Shown: positions 47,417-57,852 of the stretch, one piece after another | How the letters are laid out: every line of letters starts with the position of its first letter | How positions within the stretch are numbered: the stretch's first letter is position 1 | Assembly (NCBI RefSeq): GCF_040253635.1 | Contig: NZ_JBEJGX010000003.1 | Location: 8,581,501 to 8,645,500 of the forward strand | Source of the DNA: Streptomyces sp. Edi2 | GTDB lineage: Bacteria; Actinomycetota; Actinomycetes; Streptomycetales; Streptomycetaceae | Direction: 5' to 3' | Length of the DNA: 64,000 nucleotides | The notes under the pieces: generated by a model | Databases searched by the model: none | Seen by the model: the letters and a program-made list of their open reading frames with translations, nothing else | Told to the model about the DNA's origin: nothing | Translations under genes and position numbers: made by a program

Positions 47417-48481
47417 ATGGCGAAGATCGCGATCAACGGTCTCGGACGTATCGGGCGGGCCGCGTTCAAGATTCTTCACGACGTCGACGGGGTTGAGGTG
47501 GCCGCGGTCAACGACCTGGTCCCCGCCGAGAACCTGGCCTACCTTCTCACCCACGACACCGTCTACGGACGCTATGGAAAGTCCGTCACCGCTGCCGGTG
47601 ACGCGCTGGTCGTCGACGGACACACCGTCCCGCTGTACAGCCGACGCGACCCGGCCGAGCTGCCGTGGCACGAACTGGGCATCGACCTCGTCCTGGAGTG
47701 CACGGGTGCCTTTCGGCGCGAGGAGGAACTGGCCCGGCACCTGTCCGCGGGCGCACGATTCGTGATCCTCTCAGCGCCCGCCCGTACCGAGACGATGGCC
47801 ACCGTGGTCCACGGCGTGAACACTGCCCCGGCCGGGCGGCAGGTCATCTCCTGCGCGAGTTGCACGACCAACTGCATCACCCCCGTGGTGGAAGTGATGG
47901 ACCGCAGAATCGGCGTGGAGCGGGCCGTGATGACCACCATCCACGCCTACACCTCCACCCAGCAGCTCATCGACGGACCCAGCAAGGACTTCCGGCGCGG
48001 CCGGGCCGGAGCCGCCAACATGCTTCCCGCCTCCACCGGCGCCGCGCTCGCGACCACCAAGGCACTCCCGGAGCTGACCGGCCGCTTCGACGGCGTGGCC
48101 CTCCGGATCCCGATCCCGGTCGGGTCGATCGCCGACATCGTGTTGGTCACCGCCCGCCCGACATCGCCCGAGGAAGTGAACGACCACTTCCGTGCGGAGG
48201 CCACCACCGACCGCTACCGCGGCATCCTCGGCGTCTGTGACGAGCCGATTGTCTCCAGCGACATCATCGGCGACCCCCGGGCCTCGATCATCGACGCGGC
48301 GATGACCCGGGTCGTGGACGGCACCCTGGTCAAGATCATGGCCTGGTACGACAACGAGTGGGGCTTTATGCACCAGATGGTCCGTGAGGCGCTCTCCGCG
48401 CTCGGCATCTCTCGACCGCGGGGAAACGCCCCGGCGCGGTCGAGCGGACCGGCCGCACCTACCCGGAAGGGAACGCGGTGA
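47417..48481 (+). CDS. gap: Glyceraldehyde-3-phosphate dehydrogenase
   Basis: A 354-residue glycolytic enzyme. The Rossmann start is AKIAINGLGRIGRAAFKIL, with Asp33 in AVNDL favouring NAD. The active Cys149 is in SCASCTTNC, where the usual Asn at 146 is Cys, and later motifs are TIHAYTSTQQLIDGP and WYDNEWGF. ATG 47417 follows GGAAGGGAA. An extra 15-20 residue Pro/Arg tail follows the normal end, created by overlap toward the CBS gene. It heads a tight run: CBS protein, then pyruvate dehydrogenase genes. Confidence 0.95.
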   Translation: MAKIAINGLGRIGRAAFKILHDVDGVEVAAVNDLVPAENLAYLLTHDTVYGRYGKSVTAAGDALVVDGHTVPLYSRRDPAELPWHELGIDLVLECTGAFRREEELARHLSAGARFVILSAPARTETMATVVHGVNTAPAGRQVISCASCTTNCITPVVEVMDRRIGVERAVMTTIHAYTSTQQLIDGPSKDFRRGRAGAANMLPASTGAALATTKALPELTGRFDGVALRIPIPVGSIADIVLVTARPTSPEEVNDHFRAEATTDRYRGILGVCDEPIVSSDIIGDPRASIIDAAMTRVVDGTLVKIMAWYDNEWGFMHQMVREALSALGISRPRGNAPARSSGPAAPTRKGTR

Positions 48482-48945
48482 AGGTCAGAGAGATCATGAC
48501 CACCCGGGTGGTCACCGTAGCCGAGGACAGCCTGGTGGCCGACATCGCCGCAGTGCTGCGCGGACACCGGATCAGTGCCGTGCCGGTCTTGGACATCGCC
48601 GGCGCGGTGGTCGGCCTGGTCAGCGAATACGACCTGCTCGCCGGCGAGGGAGCCACCGCCCGCGAGGTGATGACCCGCGAGGTCATCACCGCTACCGAGG
48701 ACACCGACGTCGAGCAGGTACACCACCTGCTGGTCGAGCGCCGTATCCGACGCGTCCCGGTACTGGCCGGACAGCGCCTCGTCGGCATCGTCAGCCGGTC
48801 CGACGTGATCGCGCTGCTCACCACCGAATGGGCCTGCCAAGTCTGCGGGCAGACCGAGCGCGGCCCGCACCCGCCGCCGCGCTGTCCCACCTGCGACGCC
48901 GGCCAACACCGGTTCCTGCCGCAGGTACCGCCCCCCGGCAGCTGA
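48478..48945 (+). CDS. CBS-pair protein with C-terminal zinc ribbon
   Basis: A 155-residue protein starting GTG 48478, overlapping the gap stop (GTGA), so translation is coupled. Two CBS motifs span residues 1-120 (VREIMTTRVVTVAEDSLVAD, and REVMTREVITATEDTDVEQV). A short C-terminal module CQVCGQTERGPHPPPRCPTC supplies four Cys for a zinc ribbon. CBS pairs sense adenylates, so it may tune the neighbouring central-carbon enzymes to energy state. Confidence 0.88.
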   Translation: MKVREIMTTRVVTVAEDSLVADIAAVLRGHRISAVPVLDIAGAVVGLVSEYDLLAGEGATAREVMTREVITATEDTDVEQVHHLLVERRIRRVPVLAGQRLVGIVSRSDVIALLTTEWACQVCGQTERGPHPPPRCPTCDAGQHRFLPQVPPPGS

Positions 48946-48985
48946 CGCACCGCGGCAACAGGCCCAGACAGCAGGAGACACCGCC

Positions 48986-50089
48986 ATGGACCCGACGCAG
49001 GACCCTACCCAGCCACACACCTTGACATCCCCGGCGAGTGAGGACCCGGCGGCGCTGCGGGGCTACTACCAGCAGATGGCCCTGATCCGGCAGTTCGAAC
49101 TGCGGGCCGCGGAGATGTACACCCGGGCGAAGATCGGCGGCTACTGCCACCTCAACCTGGGCGAGGAGGCCACCGTCGTCGGCCTGATGACCGCACTGCG
49201 GCCGACCGACTACCTGTTCACCACCTACCGCGACCACGGCTATGCGCTCGCTCGCGGAGCCGACCCCGGCAAGGTGATGGCCGAACTGTTCGGCCGCGCC
49301 ACGGGCCTGTCCGGCGGGCGCGGCGGCTCTATGCACCTATTCGACGGCGGGCTGCGGATGCTCGGCGGCTACGGGATCGTCGGCGGCCAGATGCCCCCGG
49401 CGACCGGAGCCGCGCTTGCGATCGCCCACCGTGGCGCGCCCGGCCCCGGCAGCGAGGCCGTGATGTGCCTGCTGGGCGACGGCACCACCAACATCGGCGC
49501 CTTCCACGAGTCACTCAACCTCGCGGCCGTATGGCGCCTGCCCATCGTCTACGTCATCGTCAACAATCACCTCGGCATGGGCACCCCGGTCGAGGCCGCC
49601 TCCGGGGAGCCCGCGCTCTACCGGCGCGGCTGCGCCTACCGGATCCCCGGCGCGCGGGTCGACGGAAACGACGTGATCGCGGTCCGCGACGCCGCGCAGA
49701 CTGCTCTGGAGCAGGCACGCACCGAGCACCGGCCCCGGCTGCTGGAGGCCGTCAGTCACCGGCTGCGCGGCCACTCCGTGGTCGACCCGGCCCGCTACCG
49801 CTCGGCGCAGGAGACCGAGCGGCTGCGTGAGCAGGACCCGCTGCCCGCCTTCCGGGCCCGCCTGATCGAGGACCACATCCTCGATCAGGCGGCGGTGGAC
49901 CGCATCGACGAGGAATGTGGCCAGGCGGTCACCGCCGCCGTCGACTTCGCCGATGCCAGCCCGCCCCCGGACGTCGCCACCCTGTTCGACCACGTGTACG
50001 CCACCGAGGTCGCCAACACCCACTTCGGCCTGCCGGGAGACAGCCCGGCCGGCGCCGGGCTCTTCGCCGACCACCCAGGGAAGGAGTAG
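48986..50089 (+). CDS. pdhA: Pyruvate (or 2-oxoacid) dehydrogenase E1 component, alpha subunit
   Basis: A 367-residue thiamine-diphosphate enzyme subunit. TPP/Mg motif is GDGTTNIGAFHESLNLAAVW with VIVNNHLGMGTP; substrate-side motifs are TYRDHGYALARG and GRGGSMHLF; the regulatory-loop-like region is RLRGHSVVDPARYR. ATG 48986 follows CAGCAGGAGA. With the next two genes it forms a full E1alpha-E1beta-E2 set. Acetoin dehydrogenase is an alternative, but the GAPDH/CBS neighbours favour pyruvate. Confidence 0.92.
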   Translation: MDPTQDPTQPHTLTSPASEDPAALRGYYQQMALIRQFELRAAEMYTRAKIGGYCHLNLGEEATVVGLMTALRPTDYLFTTYRDHGYALARGADPGKVMAELFGRATGLSGGRGGSMHLFDGGLRMLGGYGIVGGQMPPATGAALAIAHRGAPGPGSEAVMCLLGDGTTNIGAFHESLNLAAVWRLPIVYVIVNNHLGMGTPVEAASGEPALYRRGCAYRIPGARVDGNDVIAVRDAAQTALEQARTEHRPRLLEAVSHRLRGHSVVDPARYRSAQETERLREQDPLPAFRARLIEDHILDQAAVDRIDEECGQAVTAAVDFADASPPPDVATLFDHVYATEVANTHFGLPGDSPAGAGLFADHPGKE

Positions 50090-50091
50090 CC

Positions 50092-51108
50092 GTGGCCGCC
50101 GTCACCTACCGCCAGGCACTGCACGACACGCTGCGGGCGGAGATGCTGCGGGACGCGAACATCCTGCTGATCGGTGAGGAGATCGGCGTCTTCGAAGGCT
50201 CCTACAAGATCACCGCCGGGCTGCTGGACGAGTTCGGCCCGCGCCGGGTACGCGACACACCGATCTGCGAGGAGGGATTCGTCGGCGCCGCGATCGGGGC
50301 GGCCATGCTCGGCCTGCGGCCGGTCGTGGAGATCATGACCATCAACTTCAGCCTGCTGGCTATCGACCAGATCGTGAACCACGCCGCCAAGATGCACGCC
50401 ATGTTCGGCGGCCAGGTCTCGGTGCCGATGGTGATTCGCACCCCCGGGGGCGGCGGGCAGCAACTGGCCGCCACCCACTCGCAGAACCTGGAGGTCTTCT
50501 ACGCCCACGTGCCCGGCCTCAAGGTCGTCGCTCCGGCCAGCCCGGCAGACGCCAAAGGGCTGCTGACCGCCGCCATCCGCGACGACGACCCGGTGCTCGT
50601 GCTGGAGAACCTCGCGCTGTACAACACCAAGGGCGAGATCCCCGACGGCGAGCACGCCGTACCCATCGGCACCGCGCAGATCACCAAACCCGGCCGGGAC
50701 CTCACCGTCGTCGCCTACTCGCGCGCCGCCGCGATCGCCCTGGACGTCGCCCACCGCCTCGAGACGGAGGGCATCTCGGTCGAGGTCGTCGACCTGCGCA
50801 GCCTGCGCCCACTGGACCGGCAGACCGTGTGCGCCTCGGTGCGCAAGACCACCCGCGCCGTCATCCTCGAGGACGACTGGCTCAGCTACGGCGTCGGCGC
50901 CGAGATCGCGGCGACCATCGCCGAGGGGGCCTTCGACCGCCTCGACGCGCCCGTCCGCCGCGTTGCCGCCGCCGAGGTCCCCCTGCCGTACGCCAAACAG
51001 CTGGAGACCGCCGCCCTGCCCGACGCGGCGGCCCTGGCCCGGGTGATCTACGAAACCCTCGACGCCACCGGTTTCACCGCCCACTCGACGACACCCGCAG
51101 GCGGTTAG
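50092..51108 (+). CDS. pdhB: Pyruvate (or 2-oxoacid) dehydrogenase E1 component, beta subunit
   Basis: A 338-residue partner of the alpha subunit. Visible parts are VTYRQALHDTLRAEMLRDAN, LIGEEIGVFEGSYKITAGL, CEEGFVGAAIGAAMLGLRPV, TPGGGGQQLAATHSQ and the C-terminal VVDLRSLRPLDRQTV. GTG 50092 comes two bases after the alpha stop with GGAAGGAG overlapping it. Alpha2-beta2 E1 decarboxylates the oxoacid and loads lipoyl-E2. Confidence 0.93.
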   Translation: MAAVTYRQALHDTLRAEMLRDANILLIGEEIGVFEGSYKITAGLLDEFGPRRVRDTPICEEGFVGAAIGAAMLGLRPVVEIMTINFSLLAIDQIVNHAAKMHAMFGGQVSVPMVIRTPGGGGQQLAATHSQNLEVFYAHVPGLKVVAPASPADAKGLLTAAIRDDDPVLVLENLALYNTKGEIPDGEHAVPIGTAQITKPGRDLTVVAYSRAAAIALDVAHRLETEGISVEVVDLRSLRPLDRQTVCASVRKTTRAVILEDDWLSYGVGAEIAATIAEGAFDRLDAPVRRVAAAEVPLPYAKQLETAALPDAAALARVIYETLDATGFTAHSTTPAGG

Positions 51109-51117
51109 GAGGCCGCG

Positions 51118-52413
51118 ATGCCCGAAGTCCTCATGCCCCGCCTGTCCGACACCATGGAGGAAGGCACCCTGAGCCGATGGCTCACCCACGAGGGCGCCCC
51201 GGTCCACAAGGGCGATGCCATCGCCGAGATCGAAACCGACAAGGCCGTGATGGAACTGGAGGCATACGACGAAGGGCCCCTGAGCCGCATTCTCGTCGCC
51301 GAAGGCACCACCGTGCCCATCGGAACCCCTCTCGCCGTCATCGGAACCGAACCCCAGGCCGCGCCGGATCAGGCCGCCCCTGAACAAGCCCGGCAGACGG
51401 CCGCACCTGCCCCGGCACCGCCCACCAGGCCAACCGAGCCCGTTCCGACCATCCCCGCCGCCGTGGAGCAGCCCACACCCGCCCGCGGGGACGAGCATGA
51501 GGTGCGTACCTCCCCACTGGCCCGCACACTGGCCCGCCAGCACGGCATCGACATCACCGCCCTCACCGGCAGTGGCCCCGGCGGCCGTATCGTCCGCGCG
51601 GACGTGGATGACGCCATCACCCGGCACGGCGGACAACCAGGCGTCATCCGGCCCCCCACCGCACCCGGCCCCGCACAGCCCGCCGGACTCGCCAGGGCGC
51701 ACCCGATTCCCGCCGAGGAGGCCGAGGACGTCGAGGAAGTGCCACTGAGTACCATCCGCCGCCTCACCGCACAGCGCCTGACCCAGAGCACGCAGCAGGC
51801 CCCCCACTTCTATCTGACCACCGTCATCGACGCCGAACCGCTGCTCACGTTCCGCGCCGACATCAATGCGCAACTCGGCGAACCTGGCCCCCGCATCAGC
51901 GTCACCGACCTGCTCGTCAAAGCGTGCGCGACAACGCTGCGCACCCACCCGCAGGCCAACTCCTCCTGGGACAGCACCCGCATCCTGCGCCACCGTCGCA
52001 TCCACATCGGCATCGCCGTCGCCCTCGAAGAGGGACTGACCGTTCCGGTGGTACACGACGCCGACCGCAAGACCCTGACCCAGATCGCCCGCGAAGCCCA
52101 CGCCCTGGCCGACAACGCTCGCGCCGGCCACCTAGCCTTGCAGGACCTTAGCGGCGGCACCTTCACCATCAGCAACCTGGGCGCCTACGGCGTCGACCAC
52201 TTCACTGCCGTCATCAACCCGCCCCAGGCCGCGATCCTCGCCGTCGGCGCCGCGCAAACCCAGCCCGTCATCCGCGACGGCGAACTCGCCATCGGCACCT
52301 CCATGGCGCTGACCCTGTCCATCGACCACCGCGTCCTGGACGGCGCCATCGCAGCCACATTCCTCGCCGACCTCAAAACACTCCTCGAACACCCCCTGGG
52401 CATCGTGGTGTAG
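51118..52413 (+). CDS. pdhC: Dihydrolipoamide acyltransferase (E2)
   Basis: A 431-residue protein. The lipoyl domain (1-80) has the modified Lys in [18 protein letters not shown] Pro/Ala linker follows, then the subunit-binding domain [20 protein letters not shown] with GGRIVRADV. The catalytic acyltransferase core ends in [20 protein letters not shown], with the His and Asp-Gly intact. It follows E1beta by nine bases, with GGAGG in the gap. No E3 (dihydrolipoamide dehydrogenase) gene follows, so a general E3 would be shared. Confidence 0.93.
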   Translation: MPEVLMPRLSDTMEEGTLSRWLTHEGAPVHKGDAIAEIETDKAVMELEAYDEGPLSRILVAEGTTVPIGTPLAVIGTEPQAAPDQAAPEQARQTAAPAPAPPTRPTEPVPTIPAAVEQPTPARGDEHEVRTSPLARTLARQHGIDITALTGSGPGGRIVRADVDDAITRHGGQPGVIRPPTAPGPAQPAGLARAHPIPAEEAEDVEEVPLSTIRRLTAQRLTQSTQQAPHFYLTTVIDAEPLLTFRADINAQLGEPGPRISVTDLLVKACATTLRTHPQANSSWDSTRILRHRRIHIGIAVALEEGLTVPVVHDADRKTLTQIAREAHALADNARAGHLALQDLSGGTFTISNLGAYGVDHFTAVINPPQAAILAVGAAQTQPVIRDGELAIGTSMALTLSIDHRVLDGAIAATFLADLKTLLEHPLGIVV

Positions 52414-52654
52414 CTGATGATGACGCTGCCTGCCCGCACGTCCGGACGGCGCCGGATCTTGAGGACTTTGCCCTCCGCGAGATTGGCCCCACGCCGAGCG
52501 GCCCGGCATCATTCCGCCGGTGCCGAGCCGGCCGACGCTAGCCGAGCCCTGCCGCCGGATCACCCCGCAGCACGAGAGCCCCCGGAACAGACCAGCAACA
52601 GTCAGGACCACGGCTCCAACGTCCTCGACCGTCACCAATTGTCGGAGGCTCGAC

Positions 52655-55021
52655 ATGATCAGCCATCCTTCGTACATCGTGGAACCGTGGTGTCTGCGCG
52701 AGTCCGAGCTCGATCTGGACGTGCTGGCGCAGAGCGAGTCGGTGTTCGCACTGTCCAACGGCCACATCGGCTGGCGCGGCAATCTGGACGAGGGCGAGCC
52801 GCATGGAGTGCCGGGGGCCTATCTCAACGGCGTGTTCGAGTTCCGTCCGCTGCCGTACTCGGAAGCCGCCTACGGATATCCGGAGTCCGGCCAGACGATC
52901 ATCAACGTGACCAACGGCAAGGTGATGCGGCTGCTGGTGGACGACGAGCCGTTCGACCTGCGCTACGGCCGGCTGCACCGCCACCAGCGGGTGCTGGACT
53001 TCCGCGCCGGGGTACTGCGCCGCACGGTCGAGTGGTCGGCCCCGTCGGGTTGCACGGTGCGGATCCGCTCGACCCGGCTGGTCTCGCTCACCCAGCGGGC
53101 CATCGCCGCGATCGCCTACGAGGTGGAGGCGGTGGACGAGGAGGTGCGGATCGTGCTCCAGTCCGAGTTGGTCGCCAACGAGCAGCTTCCGGAACCGGCA
53201 GGCGATCCCCGGGTCTCGGCCGCCCTGGACTCTGTCCTGCGCGCCGAGGAGGACATCGCGCAGGGCACCAGGCTTCGTCTGGTGCACCGCACGGCCCGTA
53301 GCGGACTGCGCGTGGTGGCGGCCGCCGACCATCTCATCGCGGGCCCACAGGGCGCCACCACCGACACCGAGAGCAGCCGGGATCTCAGCCGGCTGACCGT
53401 GACCTCGCTGTTGCGGCCGGGCCAGCGGCTTCGGGTGCAGAAGACAATCGCCTACGGCTGGTCGGGTACCAGATCACTGCCCGCGGTACGCGACCAGGTC
53501 GACGCCGCGCTGGCCGGGGCGGCCGACACCGGCTGGGAGGGCCTGCTCGCCGAACAGCGCAGGTACCTGGACGCCTTCTGGGCCCGGGCGGACGTCGAGT
53601 TGGAGGGCGACACCGAGATACAGCAGGCCGTCCGGTTCGGACTGTTCCACGTGCTGCAGGCAGCCGCCCGCGCCGAGGAACGGGCCATCCCAGCCAAGGG
53701 GCTGACCGGCCCGGGCTACAACGGCCACTGCTTCTGGGACACCGAGACGTATGTGCTGCCGATGCTCACCTACACCGCGCCGCACGCGGTGGGGCCGGCC
53801 TTGCGCTGGCGGCACACCACGCTTCCCGCCGCGCTGGAGCGGGCCCGTCAGCTCGGCCTGGCGGGGGCCGCGTTTCCGTGGCGGACCGTCGACGGCGACG
53901 AGTGCTCCGCCTACTGGCCCGCCGGCACTGCGGCGTTCCATATCAACGCGGACATCGCGGACGCGGTGGTGCGGTACACCGCCGCTACCGGCGACCTGGT
54001 CTTCGAACAGGAGGCGGGGCTGGAGCTGTTGGTCCACACCGCCCGGCTGTGGCGCTCACTCGGCCACCACGACCAGCACGGGGCGTTCCACCTGGACGGC
54101 GTCACCGGGCCCGACGAGTACAGCGCGATCGCCGACGACAACGTCTACACCAACGTGATGGCCCAGCAGAACCTGCGCGCGGCGGCCGACGCGGCCGAAC
54201 GCCACCCTGACCTGGCCGCCTCACTCGGCGTGGCCGATGAGGAGACCGCGGCCTGGCGGGATGCCGCCCAGCGGATCGTGCTGCCGTTCAACGAGGTACT
54301 CGGCGTGCACGAGCAGTCCGCCGGCTTCACCTCCCACCAGGTGTGGGACTTCGCCGGCACCCCGCCGGAGAGCTACCCGCTGCTGCTGCACTACCCGTAC
54401 TTCGACCTGTACCGCAAACAGGTGATCAAGCAGGCTGACCTGGTCCTGGCCATGCACCTGCGCGGCGACGCGTTCACCGAGGAGCACAAGGCCCGCAACT
54501 TCGCCTACTACGAACCGCTCACCGTGCGGGACTCCTCGCTGTCCGCTGGCAGCCAGGCCGTGATCGCAGCAGAGGTCGGCCGACTGAACCTGGCATACGA
54601 CTACCTCGGCGAGGCGTCCCTGATGGACCTCGACAACCTGGAACGCAACACACGCGACGGCCTCCACATCGCCGCACTGGCAGGGACCTGGACGGCGCTG
54701 GTGGCGGGCTTCGGCGGGATGCGACACCACGCGGACCTGCTGTCCTTCGCCCCGCGACTGCCCGAGCAGCTCAGCCGACTGTCTTTCACCGTGCAGTTCC
54801 GCCGGCGCTGTGTGCGCGTGGACATCACCCACCAACAGGCCACTTACACCCTGCTGGAGGGCGCCGAACTCGAGATCCACCACCACGGCAGCCCGTTGAC
54901 GGTGACCAAGGACGCCCCTTGCAGCGGACCGGTACCCGCCGCACCCGATCTGCCGGAACCACAACAGCCTCCCGGCCGCGCCCCAGCACGCCGCAGTTGG
55001 GCGGCGGGCCGCAGCGAATGA
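52655..55021 (+). CDS. Glycoside hydrolase family 65 protein (phosphorylase/hydrolase of alpha-glucosides)
   Basis: A 788-residue cytoplasmic enzyme of the maltose/trehalose/kojibiose phosphorylase type. The N-terminal beta-sandwich starts SNGHIGWRGNLDEGEPHGVP. The (alpha/alpha)6 barrel has GYNGHCFWDTETYVLPML and the general acid Glu in LDGVTGPDEYS. A lid follows (LKHYPYFDLYRK-like HYPYFDLYRKQVIKQADLVL) and a small C-terminal sandwich. ATG 52655 follows CGGAGGC. The exact substrate cannot be told. A disaccharide-reserve role would suit the island. Confidence 0.9.
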   Translation: MISHPSYIVEPWCLRESELDLDVLAQSESVFALSNGHIGWRGNLDEGEPHGVPGAYLNGVFEFRPLPYSEAAYGYPESGQTIINVTNGKVMRLLVDDEPFDLRYGRLHRHQRVLDFRAGVLRRTVEWSAPSGCTVRIRSTRLVSLTQRAIAAIAYEVEAVDEEVRIVLQSELVANEQLPEPAGDPRVSAALDSVLRAEEDIAQGTRLRLVHRTARSGLRVVAAADHLIAGPQGATTDTESSRDLSRLTVTSLLRPGQRLRVQKTIAYGWSGTRSLPAVRDQVDAALAGAADTGWEGLLAEQRRYLDAFWARADVELEGDTEIQQAVRFGLFHVLQAAARAEERAIPAKGLTGPGYNGHCFWDTETYVLPMLTYTAPHAVGPALRWRHTTLPAALERARQLGLAGAAFPWRTVDGDECSAYWPAGTAAFHINADIADAVVRYTAATGDLVFEQEAGLELLVHTARLWRSLGHHDQHGAFHLDGVTGPDEYSAIADDNVYTNVMAQQNLRAAADAAERHPDLAASLGVADEETAAWRDAAQRIVLPFNEVLGVHEQSAGFTSHQVWDFAGTPPESYPLLLHYPYFDLYRKQVIKQADLVLAMHLRGDAFTEEHKARNFAYYEPLTVRDSSLSAGSQAVIAAEVGRLNLAYDYLGEASLMDLDNLERNTRDGLHIAALAGTWTALVAGFGGMRHHADLLSFAPRLPEQLSRLSFTVQFRRRCVRVDITHQQATYTLLEGAELEIHHHGSPLTVTKDAPCSGPVPAAPDLPEPQQPPGRAPARRSWAAGRSE

Positions 55022-55061
55022 CATCTGACATGCCCGATCGGCTCCGGGTTCGCCGTACGCG

Positions 55062-55556
55062 TCAGGAAGCGGCGCAGCTGGAACCGGCTGGCACGACAAC
55101 GACGGGCAGGTGCGCGTGGTGCACGACCTCGGTGCTGGTCGACCCGAGCGCGAGGCGACCCCAGAGGCCCGAACCGCGACTGCCGACCACCAGCAGACAG
55201 GCATTCTTGCTCGCGTCCAGCAGAACCTGCGCCGGGCGTCCCGCCTCCGTGACGATCTCCACCTCCACACGGGGGCCGCCGAGCTGCTCCCGCAGTTCGT
55301 CGACCGTGTCGGTCACCGCCTGCCGGGCCACATCGTGGAGCTCTTCGTACAGGCTGCCGTCGCCCTCCGGCACGGTCATCCATCCATAGCCCGTGTAGCG
55401 AGCTGGGGTGTAGTCGTAAGCGCAGACCGCGCGCAGGCCGGTGCCGCGCAGCTGTGCTTCACGCAGGGCGAAGAGCACGGCTTGGAGGGCGTGCGGGGAG
55501 CCGTCCGTGCCGACTACGATCGGGCCGGCCGGGACGTGCGCGGGAGTATCGGTCAT
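55062..55556 (-). CDS. Universal stress protein, single UspA domain
   Basis: A 164-residue protein: IVVGTDGSPHALQAVLFALR near the start and VVGSRGSGLWGRLALGSTST near the end, giving the ATP-binding pattern. Start ATG 55556 follows TTGGAGGG; a TTG five codons upstream is in phase but less likely. A related but decayed copy lies at 59770-60060. Confidence 0.92.
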   Translation of the reverse strand: MTDTPAHVPAGPIVVGTDGSPHALQAVLFALREAQLRGTGLRAVCAYDYTPARYTGYGWMTVPEGDGSLYEELHDVARQAVTDTVDELREQLGGPRVEVEIVTEAGRPAQVLLDASKNACLLVVGSRGSGLWGRLALGSTSTEVVHHAHLPVVVVPAGSSCAAS

Positions 55557-55592
55557 CGAAAATCCCTCCAAGGCAGACGATGACGACCGGCC

Positions 55593-55606
55593 CTGTTGGG
55601 CAACAG
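55593..55606. promoter_or_regulatory. Dyad upstream of usp, candidate operator
   Basis: CTGTTG-GG-CAACAG is a perfect 6-bp inverted repeat 37 bases upstream of the usp start at 55556. Function is inferred only from symmetry and position. Confidence 0.4.
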
Positions 55607-55924
55607 TCCGACCAGCGTCGGGAAACGGGTACCCCGATCTCTTCCTCCGTTACCGGTTCTGATTCCGGCCTCGGCCAGCCGGCGTCACACGGCGCTGTCC
55701 GCCACGTTGTGACTGCCATTGAATCTCATCGAACAGCTGGCCCGGCTCCACGCCCACTGGACTGCGTGGCATTCGAGTTCGTCAAGGCGGTGGCACTTCT
55801 GTTTCTCGGCATCCGGCTTCTCTCCGCGTGATTCCCACGGCCCAACACCGGGTGTCCGGAGACAGCCAAGGATGCATAACACCCCTGAGCGGAGGAATGC
55901 CGCAATTTCTCTGGAGGTGACGCC

Positions 55925-55969
55925 ATGCTGGCTGCCATGCACACGCGTAACCGCAGGAGGTCCCAGTGA
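55925..55969 (+). CDS. 14-residue leader peptide overlapping ctaD start
   Basis: ATG 55925 is preceded by a strong CTGGAGGTGACGCC and encodes [14 protein letters not shown]. Its TGA (55967-55969) overlaps the GTG of ctaD (55966-55968). A ctaD ribosome site (AGGAGG) lies inside the leader. The layout suggests translational coupling or an attenuation-type control, with three consecutive Arg codons just before the end. Confidence 0.6.
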   Translation: MLAAMHTRNRRRSQ

Positions 55970-57696
55970 CAACGACGGGCAGTACCGGAACGGCCGTATC
56001 CGGCGCCCGGCACCGTCCCGAGCGCCTGCCGGGCGGGAAGATGGTGGTGTCCTGGCTGACCACCACCGACCACAAGACGATCGGCTCGCTGTACCTCATC
56101 ACGTCGTTCGCGTTCTTCATCATCGGCGGCGTCATGGCGCTCCTCATGCGCGCAGAACTGGCCCGCCCGGGTCTGCAGATCATGTCGAACGAGCAGTTCA
56201 ACCAGCTCTTCACGATGCACGGCACGATCATGCTGTTGATGTTCGCGACACCGCTGTTCGCGGGCTTCACGAACTGGATCATGCCGCTGCAGATCGGCGC
56301 CCCCGACGTGGCCTTCCCGCGGCTGAACGCGTTCGCCTACTGGCTGTACCTGTTCGGCTCGCTGATCGCGGTCGGCGGTTTCCTCACCCCGCAGGGTGCG
56401 GCCGACTTCGGCTGGTTCGCCTACGCCCCGCTCAACAACATGGTCCACTCGCCGGGCATCGGCGGCGACCTGTGGATCATGGGTCTGGCCTTCTCCGGCT
56501 TCGGCACGATCCTCGGCTCTGTCAACTTCATCACCACGATCGTCTGCATGCGCGCTCCAGGCATGACCATGTTCCGCGTGCCGATCTTCACCTGGAACGT
56601 CCTGCTCACCGCGGTGTTGGTGCTCCTGGCATTCCCCGTGCTGGCCGCGGCCCTGCTGTGTCTGGAGGCAGACCGGAAATTCGGTGCCCATGTCTTTGAA
56701 GCCGCCAACGGCGGACCACTGCTGTGGCAGCACTTGTTCTGGTTCTTCGGACACCCGGAGGTGTACATCATCGCGTTGCCGTTCTTCGGCATCGTCACCG
56801 AGGTCATCCCGGTCTTCAGCCGCAAGCCGATCTTCGGGTACGTGGGTCTGATCGGCGCGACCATCGCGATCGCCGGTCTTTCGGCGACAGTGTGGGCGCA
56901 TCACATGTTCGCCACCGGCGGTGTCCTACTGCCGTTCTTCTCCTTCATGTCCTACCTCATCGCGGCCCCGACCGGCGTGAAGTTCTTCAACTGGATCGGC
57001 ACCATGTGGAAGGGGTCGCTGAGTTTCGAGACGCCGATGTTGTGGGCGTCGGGTTTCATGGTCACGTTTCTCTTCGGGGGTCTGACCGGTGTTGTGCTGG
57101 CCTCGCCACCGATGGATTTCCACGTCACGGACTCGTACTTCGTCGTCGCTCACTTCCACTACGTCGTCTTCGGCACTGTCGTCTTTGCCATGTTCTCGGG
57201 GTTCCATTTCTGGTGGCCGAAGATGACGGGCAAGATGCTCGATGAGCGGCTGGGCAAGATGACCTTCTGGATGCTGTTCACCGGTTTTCATGGCACCTTT
57301 CTCGTCCAGCACTGGCTGGGTGCGGAGGGGATGCCGCGCCGTTACGCGGACTACCTGGCAACGGACGGGTTCACCACGCTGAACACCGTCTCCACCATCA
57401 GCTCATTCCTGCTCGGCCTGTCGATGCTGCCGTTCTTCTACAACGTGTGGAAGACAGCCAACTACGGCAAGAAGGTCGAGGTCGACGATCCGTGGGGCTA
57501 TGGCCGATCTCTTGAATGGGCGACGTCGTGCCCGCCGCCCCGGCACAACTTCCTCACCCTCCCCCGCATCCGTTCCGAGTGCCCCGCGTTCGACCTGCAC
57601 CATCCGGATATCGCTGCGAGGGAGGCAGAACAATTCAGGGCGGCTCACCCGGTGCAGGCACGTCGCGAGTACGGCAAGGGCGGGCACGAAGGGTGA
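55966..57696 (+). CDS. ctaD: Cytochrome c oxidase subunit I (aa3 type)
   Basis: A 576-residue, 12-helix membrane protein and catalytic core of terminal oxidase. Ligands are visible: haem a His in [12 protein letters not shown], CuB/Tyr crosslink in [17 protein letters not shown], the His pair in [10 protein letters not shown], and haem His residues in [11 protein letters not shown]. It is present without subunits II, III or assembly genes, so it would have to use partners encoded elsewhere, as a second isoform. GTG 55966 follows GCAGGAGG. A C-terminal tail of about 60 residues is hydrophilic. Confidence 0.94.
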   Translation: MTTTGSTGTAVSGARHRPERLPGGKMVVSWLTTTDHKTIGSLYLITSFAFFIIGGVMALLMRAELARPGLQIMSNEQFNQLFTMHGTIMLLMFATPLFAGFTNWIMPLQIGAPDVAFPRLNAFAYWLYLFGSLIAVGGFLTPQGAADFGWFAYAPLNNMVHSPGIGGDLWIMGLAFSGFGTILGSVNFITTIVCMRAPGMTMFRVPIFTWNVLLTAVLVLLAFPVLAAALLCLEADRKFGAHVFEAANGGPLLWQHLFWFFGHPEVYIIALPFFGIVTEVIPVFSRKPIFGYVGLIGATIAIAGLSATVWAHHMFATGGVLLPFFSFMSYLIAAPTGVKFFNWIGTMWKGSLSFETPMLWASGFMVTFLFGGLTGVVLASPPMDFHVTDSYFVVAHFHYVVFGTVVFAMFSGFHFWWPKMTGKMLDERLGKMTFWMLFTGFHGTFLVQHWLGAEGMPRRYADYLATDGFTTLNTVSTISSFLLGLSMLPFFYNVWKTANYGKKVEVDDPWGYGRSLEWATSCPPPRHNFLTLPRIRSECPAFDLHHPDIAAREAEQFRAAHPVQARREYGKGGHEG

Positions 57697-57852
57697 AGCC
57701 GGCCTGACGCCGATACCCACGCCGATGCTCGCGCTCCGCCGATCGGGCATTGAGCACGCCGCGCGCTGTATCCGTCCGGCGGGTTACGGCACCGCGATCG
57801 CAGCGCCTCGACACACTGGTGTGGAAGCGGAGCGTGGGGAAGTGAGGCTGCT

